A stretch of DNA of 64,000 bases from Methylomarinum sp965277025 (lineage in GTDB: Bacteria > Pseudomonadota > Gammaproteobacteria > Methylococcales > Methylomonadaceae), in assembly GCA_965277025.1 (NCBI GenBank), contig OZ255706.1:3224001-3288000 (forward strand), given 5' to 3'. Of the stretch, positions 20,033-28,928 are shown one piece after another (the first letter of the stretch is position 1; every line of letters begins with the position of its first letter). Made by a program: the position numbers and the translations under genes. The notes under the pieces were generated by a model. That model was not told where the DNA came from, searched no databases, and worked only from the letters and a program-made list of their open reading frames with translations.

Positions 20033-20114
20033 CATGAAATGATCCATATCGAATGCGCAAGGAGTTCTCAGCCGTGAAAAGGCTGCTTATCCATATTCAA
20101 TGAAGTAAGCTGGC

Positions 20115-21335
20115 TTACCCCGGTTGTGTTATATAACCGAATTTTATCAGCGCTCTGATCCAGCGTGGTGCATTGCGTTTGACAGCCATTTCTTCGTAGT
20201 CGATGGTCGAATCCCGGAAATACTCGCCGCGACTAATCATGAAGTAACATGTCCGCAAAAGTTTGTGAGCCAGCGCAATGATGGCGCGTTGGTGACCTCG
20301 CCTAATCGCCAGTGATGTATATTTTGCCTGGAAAACCGATCGGGTTCGGCTGGCGGCATGGGCGCATTCGCAAAGCAGGCGACGCACATATGGGTTTCCT
20401 TTTCGCGTTCGTCCTGATTTGCGTTTGCCGGCAGACTCGTTGTTGCCGGGGCATATGCCCACCCATGACGCCAGCCGATCCGCACTGCCAAAGACAGTCA
20501 TATCCGTTCCGATCTCAACAAGTAGCATGGCTGCTCCAATCAAATCAACACCGGGAATAGTCTGGAGCAATTGCAAAACCGTTTTCTCCTTCTCCAGTCC
20601 GGCCAGCAGTTGTGCATCAAATCTGGCTATGCGTGCTTCCAAATCCTGAATATGCTGCATCAGTTCATTCAGTACGAAGCGATGGTGCTCGCTCAACTCA
20701 CCTTGCAGCGCCTCCAGTATATCGGCGCGCGGCGCTTTGAGACGATTGCTGGCCAGCTTCAACACATCATGCGCAGGCTGTCCTTCAATCAGCGCGTTAA
20801 CCATGGCGCGCGCGGATTGCCCATGTACATCGCTGACCACCACGCCAAGCCGGATGCCGCCGTCGGTTAATACCTTGTGCAGTCTGTTCTTCTCAGCAGA
20901 CAGCATCGACACCAACTTCTGTCGTTGACGTGAAATCAGGCGTAACTGCCGCATCTTTTCCGGTGGCACGAATGAACCGCGCAGCAGTCCGGCACGGGAA
21001 AGCATCGCCAGCCATTGCGCGTCGCCGATGTCCGTCTTGCGTCCCGGCACATTCTTCACATGCCGGGCATTGACGACCCTGGCGTAAATACCCACATGTT
21101 CCAAAGCTGCATATGGGCTTTTCCAGTAGATGCCGGTGCGTTCCATCACCACCTCATCCGGTGCGACAGACTGCACCCAATCGGCTAATGCACGTCGATC
21201 ACGTTTGAATGCGCCAAACTGCCGATGCTCTGTCTGAATACCACCCTCGGCCTGTTCAACCATGGCGCAGGCGGTAATCTGCTTTTGGTGAACATCCAAC
21301 CCGATGACTCGCTTGTGTATTGCAGTGAGTTCCAT
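20115..21335 (-). CDS. IS110-family transposase (DEDD recombinase)
   Basis: 406 residues. RuvC-like N-terminal domain with VIGLDVHQKQITACA, VVMERTGIYWKSP and KTDIGDAQWLA; C-terminal Tnp_20 domain with LLQTIPGVDLIGAAML and the serine region WVGICPGNNESAGKRKSGRTR. This copy has arginine in MERTG where the other two have serine in MESTG, a conserved site near the second acidic residue, so its activity is doubtful. Confidence 0.88.
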   Translation of the reverse strand: MELTAIHKRVIGLDVHQKQITACAMVEQAEGGIQTEHRQFGAFKRDRRALADWVQSVAPDEVVMERTGIYWKSPYAALEHVGIYARVVNARHVKNVPGRKTDIGDAQWLAMLSRAGLLRGSFVPPEKMRQLRLISRQRQKLVSMLSAEKNRLHKVLTDGGIRLGVVVSDVHGQSARAMVNALIEGQPAHDVLKLASNRLKAPRADILEALQGELSEHHRFVLNELMQHIQDLEARIARFDAQLLAGLEKEKTVLQLLQTIPGVDLIGAAMLLVEIGTDMTVFGSADRLASWVGICPGNNESAGKRKSGRTRKGNPYVRRLLCECAHAASRTRSVFQAKYTSLAIRRGHQRAIIALAHKLLRTCYFMISRGEYFRDSTIDYEEMAVKRNAPRWIRALIKFGYITQPG

Positions 21336-21597
21336 TTTTTCCTCCTTTACTCTATGATTGAGCCTGGAAGGTGGCGGTTGCCTGGATGATCTGCCTGAGG
21401 GCGATGTAAATCGTCAACGGCCCTTTTAACATTCGCTCTTAAAGAAGCAATCCGGGGTTCGAGTCATCCATGGCAGGCTACGTTAGCAGTCGGGCTCTAA
21501 GGCTCCAAAGTAAAGCGCAGTCTTTAACCGCCATCTTCCACAAGGAACTCTACAACATTTCATCATGCGGGGTGGCAATTCTTGCGATGATCGTTAG
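21336..21597 (-). ncRNA. putative IS110 bridge RNA region
   Basis: The 262-bp leader between the element's left end and the transposase start has no open frame of note and is conserved in all three copies. IS110-group elements are known to encode a bridge RNA here that pairs with donor and target DNA. RNA boundaries cannot be set from the sequence alone. Confidence 0.5.
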
Positions 21598-21623
21598 CGT
21601 GAAACTCACCATTTGTCTCATGG
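21598..21623 (-). pseudogene. cheY: cheY, middle fragment
   Basis: Twenty-one bases encode RQMVSFT, the start of CheY helix 1, stranded between the IS110 and IS21 elements; the remaining five bases (CATGG) are the IS21 target duplication. Confidence 0.85.
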
Positions 21624-21752
21624 TGTTAATGGCCAATTAAAACAGACCAAAACTGGCCAACAAAAGTGAGCCACTTTTTCAGACTTTATTTATTGAAATA
21701 AATCTGAGAGAGTCCCTGAATTTTTTCAGGGAGTCCTGTGAAGGAGTGGAAC

Positions 21753-23303
21753 GTGATTCATCAAATCAAAGCGTTATACAACGAAGGCAATGGCTTATCG
21801 ATGCGCAAGATTGCCAGACAACCGGGTATTTCCCGGCATACAGTCTCGAAGTACCTGAAACTGACAGAGGCTGAAATTACGGCCTTACAGGCAACCACAG
21901 AGCGTGGTAAAAAACTGGATGACTACCGTGAGTTTATTATCCATCTGCTGCAGACCTGGCCGGGCTTGTCGGCGGTCAAGGCGCTGCGCAAATTGAAAGC
22001 CAAAGAGGAGATGCTGGCGGTTTCCGACCGTTCGGTACGCCGCTACATTCAAGCGTTGAAGCAGGAAATCAGCGTCAAGCAGCAGCGCTATTATGAACCG
22101 GTACTGGACATGGTGCCGGGCGAATAGTGTCAGGTCGATGGCGGCGAGTTGCGTGGTGTCATGATTGGCGGTGTGGAAACTACAGTGTATTTCATGGTGT
22201 TTGTGCTGTCTTGTTCCAGGCTGATGTATGTATCTGTATCCGACCGGCCCATTGATACGGAAACTCTGATTCAGCAGCACGATGCGGCATTTCGCTATTT
22301 CGGCGGCATGCCAGCTGAATGTGTTTATGATCAAACCAAACTGGTGGTGATCAGTGAAGTGTTTCGGGAGCTGGAGCTCAATCAACGTTTTCATCAGTAC
22401 GCCACAGCGGCCGGCTTCCGTATCCGTGCCTGCGAGGGCTATGACCCGGAAAGTAAAGGCAAGGTTGAAGCCGGGGTCAAATACGTCAGGCAAAACGGTC
22501 TCTATGGGGAAACCTTTACGGACTGGTCTGGGCTGGAAAGGTATCTGTCCGACTGGCTGGACACGATTGCCAACCAGCGTGTTCATGGCAGCACCGGTCA
22601 ACAGCCGGCCATGCACTATCGAAACGAAGAACAGGACAGGATGCTGCCGTACCTGACACCCTCCTGCCTCAGCGATCAGCGCACTCAGTCCGTGATCACC
22701 CGCAAAGTGGACAAAACCGGCCTGATAGCCTGGCAGGGAAACAAATACTCAGTGCCCATGGCTTATCAAAGGGCGCAGGTGGCGGTAAAAGTCGAACACG
22801 GTCAATTACGGATCGCTGACCTCTCGACCGGCCAGAAGATTGCCGAACATACCCTGCGCCTGGAAAAAGGCCAGATCATCAAGAACACCGATCATTATCG
22901 TGATAAAGGTCAATATATCCAGCAACTGGAACAGGACATCCAGGAACTGCCGGGAAAAGGGGCTGACGCCAGTCAGGCATTGTGTGCATTACTGAAAGCC
23001 ACCTCGCCGAAAATCGACAAAGACCAGTTACCGGGCGTCAAACAGATCCTCAAGCAATGGACGTCACAATACGGCCCGGTGAGCGATGAAGTACTGATGC
23101 GTATCCTGGATCGAACACAGCTCACCGCAACAGCTTTCAAGGATTGTCTGGACGCCTGGCAACACCACCCAGCGCGAAGTACCCATGAGAAGGCCACTGC
23201 ACAGATAACAACTACGCGCCAGAAAGCGCCCACCCAACTGGAACGCTATCGCGTCCTGAATGGCCAGTCGACTGGTCAGGAGGTGAGCCATGTCATCCAT
23301 TGA
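21753..23303 (+). pseudogene. istA: IS21 transposase istA with in-frame amber codon
   Basis: Start GTG 21753 follows AAGGAG by six bases. An HTH region (LSMRKIARQPGISRHTVSKYL) leads to VPGE, then TAG at 22125-22127, then CQVDGGELRGV in the same frame. Relatives have Q in GEQCQVD, so the stop is a CAG-to-TAG change just before the first catalytic aspartate. The rest (integrase core, RACEGYDPESKGKVEAGVKY) is open to 23303 and overlaps istB by 14 bp. Without amber suppression the transposase is not made. Confidence 0.85.
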
Positions 23304-24030
23304 CAGCGTTGCCGGAAAATACCGCAGTCTGTGCCTGGCGGGCATTGCCGAACAACTGGTCACCCTGCTCAGTCAGGCAGAAGCCAACGAAAGCTCCTGC
23401 CTGCACTTTGCCGAAAGCCTGGTGGACTTGGAGCGACAACAGCGCAACCAAAAACGCATCGAGCAAAACCGCAAACGCGCCGGATTTCCCGTGCAAAAAA
23501 GCCTGGATGAGTTCGACTACCGCGTACAGACCACCATCAGCAAACGGGAAATCAACAGCCTGCTGGACTTTGGTTTCATCGACAACCGCGAAAACATCGT
23601 CTTCATTGGCCCGCCCGGGGTCGGTAAAACCCACCTGTCCATCGGTATCGGCCTGAAGGCGATTGAGGCCGGCTACAAGGTCAGCTTCAATACCGCGCCG
23701 GGACTGATTGAAATGCTGGAGATTGCCGAACTCAAAGGTGAGCTGAAAAAGAAAATCAACCAGTTGGCCAAATTCGACGTTTTGATCATCGATGAACCGG
23801 GCTATTTACCGTTGAACAAACAGGGGATGCACAACCTGTTTCAACTGATTAACACGCTGTATGAATACCGCTCGATCATTCTGACCACCAACAAGGAATT
23901 CACCAACTGGGGAGAATTTTTCATCGATGACAATATCGCCGTGCCGATTGTCGACCGACTGATTCATCATTCACATATTTTTATGCCGGGAGGGGAAAGC
24001 TATCGACTGAGATCCAAACTGAATAACTGA
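23290..24030 (+). CDS. istB: IS21 helper ATPase
   Basis: 246 residues, DnaA/DnaC-like AAA+ protein that assists IstA in target choice. Walker A is IGPPGVGKTHLSIG, Walker B VLIIDEPGYLPL (P replaces the more common L). GGAGGTGAGCC precedes ATG 23290. Intact. Confidence 0.9.
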   Translation: MSSIDSVAGKYRSLCLAGIAEQLVTLLSQAEANESSCLHFAESLVDLERQQRNQKRIEQNRKRAGFPVQKSLDEFDYRVQTTISKREINSLLDFGFIDNRENIVFIGPPGVGKTHLSIGIGLKAIEAGYKVSFNTAPGLIEMLEIAELKGELKKKINQLAKFDVLIIDEPGYLPLNKQGMHNLFQLINTLYEYRSIILTTNKEFTNWGEFFIDDNIAVPIVDRLIHHSHIFMPGGESYRLRSKLNN

Positions 24031-24096
24031 TTTTTTACCTGAAAAGTGGCGCACTTTTAATGGCCGAAACTGGCTCAGTTATTTTGGCCATTGACA

Positions 24097-24135
24097 CATG
24101 GAAGCCGAATCATCAACCGCAAGAATGATTGCCAC
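24097..24135 (-). pseudogene. cheY: cheY, 5' fragment
   Basis: GTG 24135 with GGAGGAGAAAATA upstream encodes VAIILAVDDSASM, the CheY N-terminus with its paired acidic residues, up to the IS21 edge. This fixes the true start of cheY and so of the operon. Confidence 0.88.
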
Positions 24136-24181
24136 TATTTTCTCCTCCGATAGCATCAAAATAAATGATAAACACTTTTAA

Positions 24182-24271
24182 GGAATCGCTGAATTATTCA
24201 CGATTCCATGCGACACACTGATGTGTCGATAAGACCGATAGCATCAAGCTATTGACTTTGTCAGCATTTAC
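24182..24271. repeat. MITE-like short repeat flanked by TTAA
   Basis: 90 bp, GGAATCGCTGAATTATTC at one end and TCAGCATTTAC at the other, with TTAA on both sides (24178-24181, 24272-24275). Excision would restore the 16-bp palindrome ACACTTTTAAAAGTGT. It lies in the cheY upstream region. Confidence 0.7.
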
Positions 24272-24340
24272 TTAAAAGTGTAGACTATTTTTGATGATTA
24301 GCTAGTGCTGCACTAATGGATAAAACGGTGAAAAACGGGC

Positions 24341-24370
24341 AAAAAAAAGGGAGCTAATGCTCCCTTTTTT
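24341..24370 (-). terminator. Rho-independent terminator of ppiD
   Basis: Hairpin GGGAGC-taat-GCTCCC at 24349-24364, with A and T runs on the two sides, so it can act in both directions. It is 17 bp behind the ppiD stop codon. Confidence 0.85.
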
Positions 24371-24387
24371 ACTCAATGACAGTGCGT

Positions 24388-26256
24388 TTATTCAATAGGT
24401 TTACGAAATTTAACCTCAATACGGTCCCGCAAGGCTTGCAAAAATGCCCCATATTCTGTCTGACCATATGCCTTAGCGATATTGCGCATTGCAAGTTTGA
24501 TTTTCAATTTATCTTGCTCGCTAAGCGTACCAGCACTCACTTTCTCTAAACTAATCACAACTTGAGAGCCATCCACATCAGACGTGACAATAATGGTTGG
24601 TTTGTCTGCCACTGGCTTTGCCGCTCTGAAAACAGCCTGTTTAATCGGTAAACTCAGTTTCGTATCAACTCTATCCAGTGCTTTAACCTGACTAACATCC
24701 AAATTATGTTTTTTAGCAAGATCCGCTAACTTTTCGCCTTTCAACAAGGCTTTTTTAATTTCCTGGGCTAAATTTTCAGCAGATTTTATCGCGGCTTGAT
24801 GTTTGAGTTGTCTTACGATCTCAACCTTAACTGTTTCAAATGGCTTTGGTTGCGCCGGTTTATGCTCTAAAACGCGCAGAACGACAAGCCGATCGTTACC
24901 TAACTCTATTGGTTCGCTATTATTGCCCATCAATACCTCTTCAGAAAATGCCGCACTGCGTACCGCCTCTTCTGCAGCAATACCTTGTCCTTTTCGCTGC
25001 GTAAACCAGTCGCTGGTTTTAACATTTGCATCAATAGCTTCAGCCACTGGCAACAAATTATCAGGATTTTCATAGCTGACTTCAGCCATCAACTCGCCTA
25101 ACTCATAAAAACGACTTTCAGCACGTTCTTTTTTAACATTTGCCGCCAGTTCCGTTTTCACTTGTTCAAATGACTTGACTTGTTCAGGAACCAGTTTGGT
25201 CACTTTAATCAAATGATAACCAAATGCCGATTTTACTGGCTCAGATACTTCGCCTTCTTGCAAGGATTTAGCCGCATCTTCAAAAGCCTTATCCATCACG
25301 CCGACAGTGAAAAAACCTAAATCACCACCTTTCTTGGCAGTTAATTTATCATCGGAGACTTCAGCGGCCAGCGTGGAAAAGTCTTTGTTTTTTAACGCGG
25401 CTTTTGCTTTTAAAGCGCGTTCCAGGGCTTTTTTGTCCTGTGAAGCATCTTTATTGAATTTAAACAATATGTGACTGATGCGGCGACGTTCCGGCGTTGT
25501 ATATTGAGCTTTATGTTCTTCGTAGTAGTTTTTCAGCTCATCATCGCTGACTTTAATTTGATCAGCTAATTGCGCCAAATTTAATTCAACATACTCTATT
25601 TTGACTTGTTCTGGAATTTGAAACTGTTCTTTATGCTGTTCATAGTAAGCCAGATGCTCTTGTTCAGAAGGCTCGGCTACCTCTGTAGGCAATGGAATTT
25701 TCACATATTCGATATCACGGGTCTGATTCTGTATGGCGAAAAAACGCTCAACATCCGCTTTAGTGGCAAAACTACTGTCCATGACCGTTTTTTGCATTTG
25801 CTCCATAGCCAGCGCTTTCCTGATCCGTGCGGTAAATCCAGCCGGAGTCAAGCGTTGAGAAGCCAGCAGAGATTTATATTTTGTTTTGTCAAACTTGCCG
25901 TCAGTCTGCAAAAACTCCAATGATTGAATAAATTCCCGTGCCGTCTGATTGGTGATCACCAACCCCAGTTCCTGGACATACTGCCATAAGACTTCATCAT
26001 TGATCAGTTTTTCAACGGCTTGTTTTTTGATTACGGCTTCATCAAAATTCATCCCTGCCAATGACTGTGCATATTGAGCATAGGCATTGTTGATATCCCG
26101 TTCAAAAAGTTCTTTATCGCCTACAACCACAACCGGCTGTTCACTTCCGCCACCCAGATAATTCTGTATACCCCAAAGTGCAAAAGGCACACAAATAAGT
26201 AACAAAATAACCCATGCAAAAACACCTTGCGATTTTTCTCTTATTTTCGACAGCAT
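24388..26256 (-). CDS. ppiD: periplasmic folding chaperone/peptidyl-prolyl isomerase
   Basis: PpiD of 622 residues, a membrane-anchored chaperone near the Sec translocon. One N-terminal helix (VFAWVILLLICVPFALWGI) is followed by a SurA-type N-terminal chaperone domain. The parvulin domain lies around residues 255-360 (RRISHILFKFNKDAS ... KGGDLGFFTVGVMDKAFEDAA ... SAFGYHLIKV). The C-terminal half is helical and long, as in gammaproteobacterial PpiD. Its place after hupB with tRNAs between matches the conserved lon-hupB-ppiD order. Confidence 0.93.
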   Translation of the reverse strand: MLSKIREKSQGVFAWVILLLICVPFALWGIQNYLGGGSEQPVVVVGDKELFERDINNAYAQYAQSLAGMNFDEAVIKKQAVEKLINDEVLWQYVQELGLVITNQTAREFIQSLEFLQTDGKFDKTKYKSLLASQRLTPAGFTARIRKALAMEQMQKTVMDSSFATKADVERFFAIQNQTRDIEYVKIPLPTEVAEPSEQEHLAYYEQHKEQFQIPEQVKIEYVELNLAQLADQIKVSDDELKNYYEEHKAQYTTPERRRISHILFKFNKDASQDKKALERALKAKAALKNKDFSTLAAEVSDDKLTAKKGGDLGFFTVGVMDKAFEDAAKSLQEGEVSEPVKSAFGYHLIKVTKLVPEQVKSFEQVKTELAANVKKERAESRFYELGELMAEVSYENPDNLLPVAEAIDANVKTSDWFTQRKGQGIAAEEAVRSAAFSEEVLMGNNSEPIELGNDRLVVLRVLEHKPAQPKPFETVKVEIVRQLKHQAAIKSAENLAQEIKKALLKGEKLADLAKKHNLDVSQVKALDRVDTKLSLPIKQAVFRAAKPVADKPTIIVTSDVDGSQVVISLEKVSAGTLSEQDKLKIKLAMRNIAKAYGQTEYGAFLQALRDRIEVKFRKPIE

Positions 26257-26427
26257 TTATTTTTTCCTACAATATAAGTCTTGGTTTTACGAAAAAACTC
26301 ACTACCCTTCCATGAATAATAAGCAAACAAAACCACCACCATTATTATTTTCAAATTCAATCAGCCATGGCGCCATTGAATTGGTCAGCACATCCTTATA
26401 CTGTAAAAAATCATTGATTAAACTTAG

Positions 26428-26469
26428 CGAAGCGCTGAACAAATCATGTATGAATTATTCAGCGTCTTC
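26428..26469. repeat. minimal MITE-like repeat with TTAG duplication
   Basis: 42 bp, starting CGAAGCGCTGAACAAATC and ending ATTCAGCGTCTTC, with TTAG at 26424-26427 and 26470-26473. It shows the family ends almost back to back, upstream of ppiD. Confidence 0.65.
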
Positions 26470-26526
26470 TTAGTAATCCACTATCAAGCTGAACTCATCA
26501 AGCACTATTTTTTATCAATCTCGATA

Positions 26527-26560
26527 CAAAAAAAAACCTCGAACCATTTGGTCCGGGGTT
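26527..26560 (-). terminator. terminator of the hupB-tRNA transcript
   Basis: On the minus strand CCCCGGACCA-aa-TGGTTCGAGG is followed by a run of nine T, a few bases after tRNA-Asp. Confidence 0.8.
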
Positions 26561-26567
26561 TCTCGTC

Positions 26568-26644
26568 TGGCGGAGCGGACGGGACTCGAACCCGCGACCC
26601 CCGGCGTGACAGGCCGGTATTCTAACCAACTGAACTACCGCTCC
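26568..26644 (-). tRNA. tRNA-Asp (GTC)
   Basis: 77 nt including an encoded CCA; acceptor GGAGCGG, anticodon loop with GTC in CTGTCAC, T-loop GGTTCGAGTC. Confidence 0.95.
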
Positions 26645-26652
26645 AAAGTCTT

Positions 26653-26728
26653 TGGTGGGTGCTGAGGGGATCGAACCCCCGACCCTCGCCTTGTAAGGGC
26701 GATGCTCTCCCAGCTGAGCTAAGCACCC
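26653..26728 (-). tRNA. tRNA-Val (TAC)
   Basis: 76 nt including an encoded CCA; acceptor GGGTGCT, anticodon TAC in CTTACAA, T-loop GGTTCGATCC. It lies 13 bp after hupB and is likely co-transcribed with it. Confidence 0.95.
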
Positions 26729-26741
26729 GACTTAAGAGCGG

Positions 26742-27014
26742 CTAGTTTACAGCATCTTTTAATGATTTACCAGCTTTAAAAGAAGGAATTCTTGCTGCCT
26801 TGATAGTAATTTCTTCACCCGTTTGTGGATTACGCCCTTTTCTTTCCGCCCGTTCTTTAACGGAAAAAGTGCCAAAGCCAACCAATGCAACTGAATCGCC
26901 TGCTTTTAAAGCATTGGTGACCGCCTCAAGAAAACCGTCTAATGCACGACCAGCGTCTGCTTTGGTTAATTCAGCTGAATCTGCGATTGCATCAATAAGT
27001 TCCGATTTATTCAT
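26742..27014 (-). CDS. hupB: DNA-binding protein HU-beta
   Basis: 90 residues, a nucleoid protein of the HU family: MNKSELIDAIADSAELTKAD, then VALVGFGTFSVKERAERKGRNPQTG with the DNA-binding arm, ending SFKAGKSLKDAVN. AGGGGAAAT precedes the ATG. It normally follows lon directly; here two IS elements and repeats intervene, so it must rely on its own promoter. Confidence 0.97.
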   Translation of the reverse strand: MNKSELIDAIADSAELTKADAGRALDGFLEAVTNALKAGDSVALVGFGTFSVKERAERKGRNPQTGEEITIKAARIPSFKAGKSLKDAVN

Positions 27015-27125
27015 TTATTTCCCCTTAGGATGGTTAGTGTAATTATTGCCCGGATTGTATATGTCTGGATATTGAATCTGTGAGCAGCAAATGTGCAAAA
27101 CTTCTTTTCATCATGGTTGAGTACG

Positions 27126-28470
27126 TAAAGTGGACCCCATTGTCCAGACAAATTATTAGAGAATTTAAGATAGAACCCTCATAACAGTCAGGCTCAATGG
27201 CTCTGGCCCATATTTTCACCCGGCGTCTGCTTGGCAGTGCCGGCATTATATTTATCCACGATTTTAGCGCCACCTCCCGTGGCGAATTGATAAACCCTGT
27301 CTGGCGTTTCATAGCCTAACGACTGATGCGGTCGTTCGCTGTTGTAAAAGGCAAAGTAGTCCGTCAACCCCGCTGACAGTGCTTGCAGGTTGCCGTATTG
27401 CTTCAAATAAACTTCTTCATATTTCACTGTGCGCCAGAGTCGTTCAACAAAGATATTGTCCAGGGCCCGTCCCCGGCCATCCATGCTGATGGTCACGCCA
27501 TGCTGACTCAATACCCCGGTGAAGTCCGCGCTGGTGAACTGTGCGCCCTGGTCGGTATTAAATATCTCCGGTGTGCCATAGGTCTTGATGGCCTGCTCCA
27601 GACAATTTACGCAAAACGCGCTGTCCATGGTATTGGAAAGTTGCCATGCCAATACTTTTCGGCTGTACCAATCCATGATGGCCACCAGATAAACAAATCC
27701 TTGCGGCAGTCGGATATAGGTGATGTCGGTACTCCAAACCTGGTTGGGGCGTGTCACCTCGACGCCTCTTAACAGATAGGGATAGACTTTATGCTCAGGA
27801 TGCGGCTTACTGGTGTTCGGGTCCGGCGCCATGCCGACCAGCCCCGGTATGCGCATCAGCCGCTGAACCCGTTTGCGGTTGACCTGATGGTTAAGGCCGC
27901 GTAAATACTTTGTCATACGGCGTGAGCCATAAAAAGGATGCCGGGTATATTCTTCGTCGAGCAACCGCAACAGTTGCTGATCTTCAGCAGACACCGGCTG
28001 TTGTTGGCGTTTTTTCTGTTCATGGATTACTGAGCGGGTAACGTTCAATAACTGGCATTGCCGACTTAACGCCAACTCATCTTTTTGATCCACCCAGCTT
28101 TGACGCGTGATCATAGGCTGATCCCGGACTTTTTTTTTAAGCCAATCCAGTTCCATATTCAACTGCCCGATTTTGGCGTACAGACGGTCCGGATTGTCTT
28201 GCGCCTTCACCGCTTTCGGCCCGCGTTTGCCTTCAAACAGGCTTCCCGCATTGGCCAACAGTTCCTTCTTCCATTGGCTTACCTGAGATGGATGGACTTC
28301 ATTCTCTTGAGCAATCTCATTGATCGTTTTGATGTTCTTAACCGCTTCCAGCGCGATTTTGGCCTTTTGCGCCCCGCTAAAGGTTTTCCGTTTTTTTTCG
28401 CTCATTTTTTGTACCTCTTTTTTCAATAGTCATAGTTTAAACTATTGTCCGGATTACGGGGTCCACTATA
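27126..28470 (-). mobile_element. IS3-family insertion sequence, copy 2
   Basis: 1345 bp with the same ends as copies 1 and 3 and the duplication ACG (27123-27125, 28471-28473). One base longer than the others because of an extra A in the frameshift tract. Confidence 0.9.
27194..28405 (-). CDS. IS3 transposase, orfA and orfB fused in frame
   Basis: About 403 residues from MSEKKRKTFSG. The coding strand has nine A where copies 1 and 3 have eight, so OrfA runs straight into OrfB (DWLKKKVRDQPMITRQSWVD) without ribosomal frameshifting. The integrase core is complete: WSTDITYI, NTDQGAQF, ERLWRTVKYEE. OrfA alone, often an inhibitor in this family, cannot be made from this copy. Confidence 0.88.
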   Translation of the reverse strand: MSEKKRKTFSGAQKAKIALEAVKNIKTINEIAQENEVHPSQVSQWKKELLANAGSLFEGKRGPKAVKAQDNPDRLYAKIGQLNMELDWLKKKVRDQPMITRQSWVDQKDELALSRQCQLLNVTRSVIHEQKKRQQQPVSAEDQQLLRLLDEEYTRHPFYGSRRMTKYLRGLNHQVNRKRVQRLMRIPGLVGMAPDPNTSKPHPEHKVYPYLLRGVEVTRPNQVWSTDITYIRLPQGFVYLVAIMDWYSRKVLAWQLSNTMDSAFCVNCLEQAIKTYGTPEIFNTDQGAQFTSADFTGVLSQHGVTISMDGRGRALDNIFVERLWRTVKYEEVYLKQYGNLQALSAGLTDYFAFYNSERPHQSLGYETPDRVYQFATGGGAKIVDKYNAGTAKQTPGENMGQSH

Positions 28471-28547
28471 ACGTATATGCAGCAATACATTACCCACCTG
28501 ATTAAACTCTGTATCTGCCAACAAAATAAACTCCTCTCCCCCACTAA

Positions 28548-28698
28548 AGAATCGCTGATTCATTCACGATTCGAAGCGGCGCATGGATGCGTCGCCAAAA
28601 TCAATGGCCACAAGCCATTGATTTTGTAAGCAAAGCGGAAATCGCATTTCCACATTACGGGTTACTGACAAATCATCGATGATTTGTTCAGCGTTTCC
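28548..28698. repeat. MITE-like short repeat, near full length
   Basis: About 151 bp: AGAATCGCTGATTCATTC at one end and GATGATTTGTTCAGCGTTTCC at the other. Inside is a hairpin (GGCGCATGGATGCGTCGCC), then the module ATGGCC-acaa-GCCATTGATTTTGT and AGCAAAGCGGAAATCGCA. This copy best shows the family layout. Confidence 0.7.
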
Positions 28699-28880
28699 CG
28701 TAGAGAAGGCAGAGCCATCATGCCTGAAATCATTTACAAGAATCAGCGACATTTATATCAACTGGTGCAAACTTGTGTCAAGAATAAAAACCTCTGAAGC
28801 CCAGTTTTTTTAGGCTATAGCGCTTAAAATCTTGGGGCTTGAACAAAATATTTGACTTATATCAAACAGAAAGGAATAAA

Positions 28881-28912
28881 AAGGGCGTACAGAATTCACT
28901 GTACGCCCTATA
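28881..28912. terminator. hairpin, possible terminator
   Basis: GGGCGTACAG-aattca-CTGTACGCCC, a perfect 10-bp stem with A-rich and T-poor sides. No intact gene ends nearby; it may once have ended a gene lost through the flanking insertions. Confidence 0.4.
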
Positions 28913-28928
28913 TGAGAGTCTTATTTAA

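Larger units (their letters stand above)
20033..21597 (-). mobile_element. IS110-family insertion sequence, copy 1
   Basis: Length 1565 bp. On the coding strand the element begins CTAACGATCATCGC and ends ATTTCATG, as defined by exact in-frame restoration of two target genes (cheY here, the di-iron gene for copy 3). No target duplication and no terminal inverted repeats are apparent, as usual for this family. Confidence 0.85.
21624..24096 (+). mobile_element. IS21-family insertion sequence
   Basis: Length 2473 bp with ends TGTTAATGGCCAA and (reversed) TGTCAATGGCCAA, flanked by CATGG (21619-21623, 24097-24101). Encodes istA and istB in the usual order. It interrupts cheY between codons 13 and 14. 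Confidence 0.88.

Noticed and set aside
28474..28535. Possible start of a small gene on the minus strand (LADTEFNQVGNVLLHIR) cut by the IS3 copy at 27126-28470
   Set aside because: The frame stops four codons after the rejoined junction and has no clear match; a weak likeness to the CyaY N-terminus was not enough.
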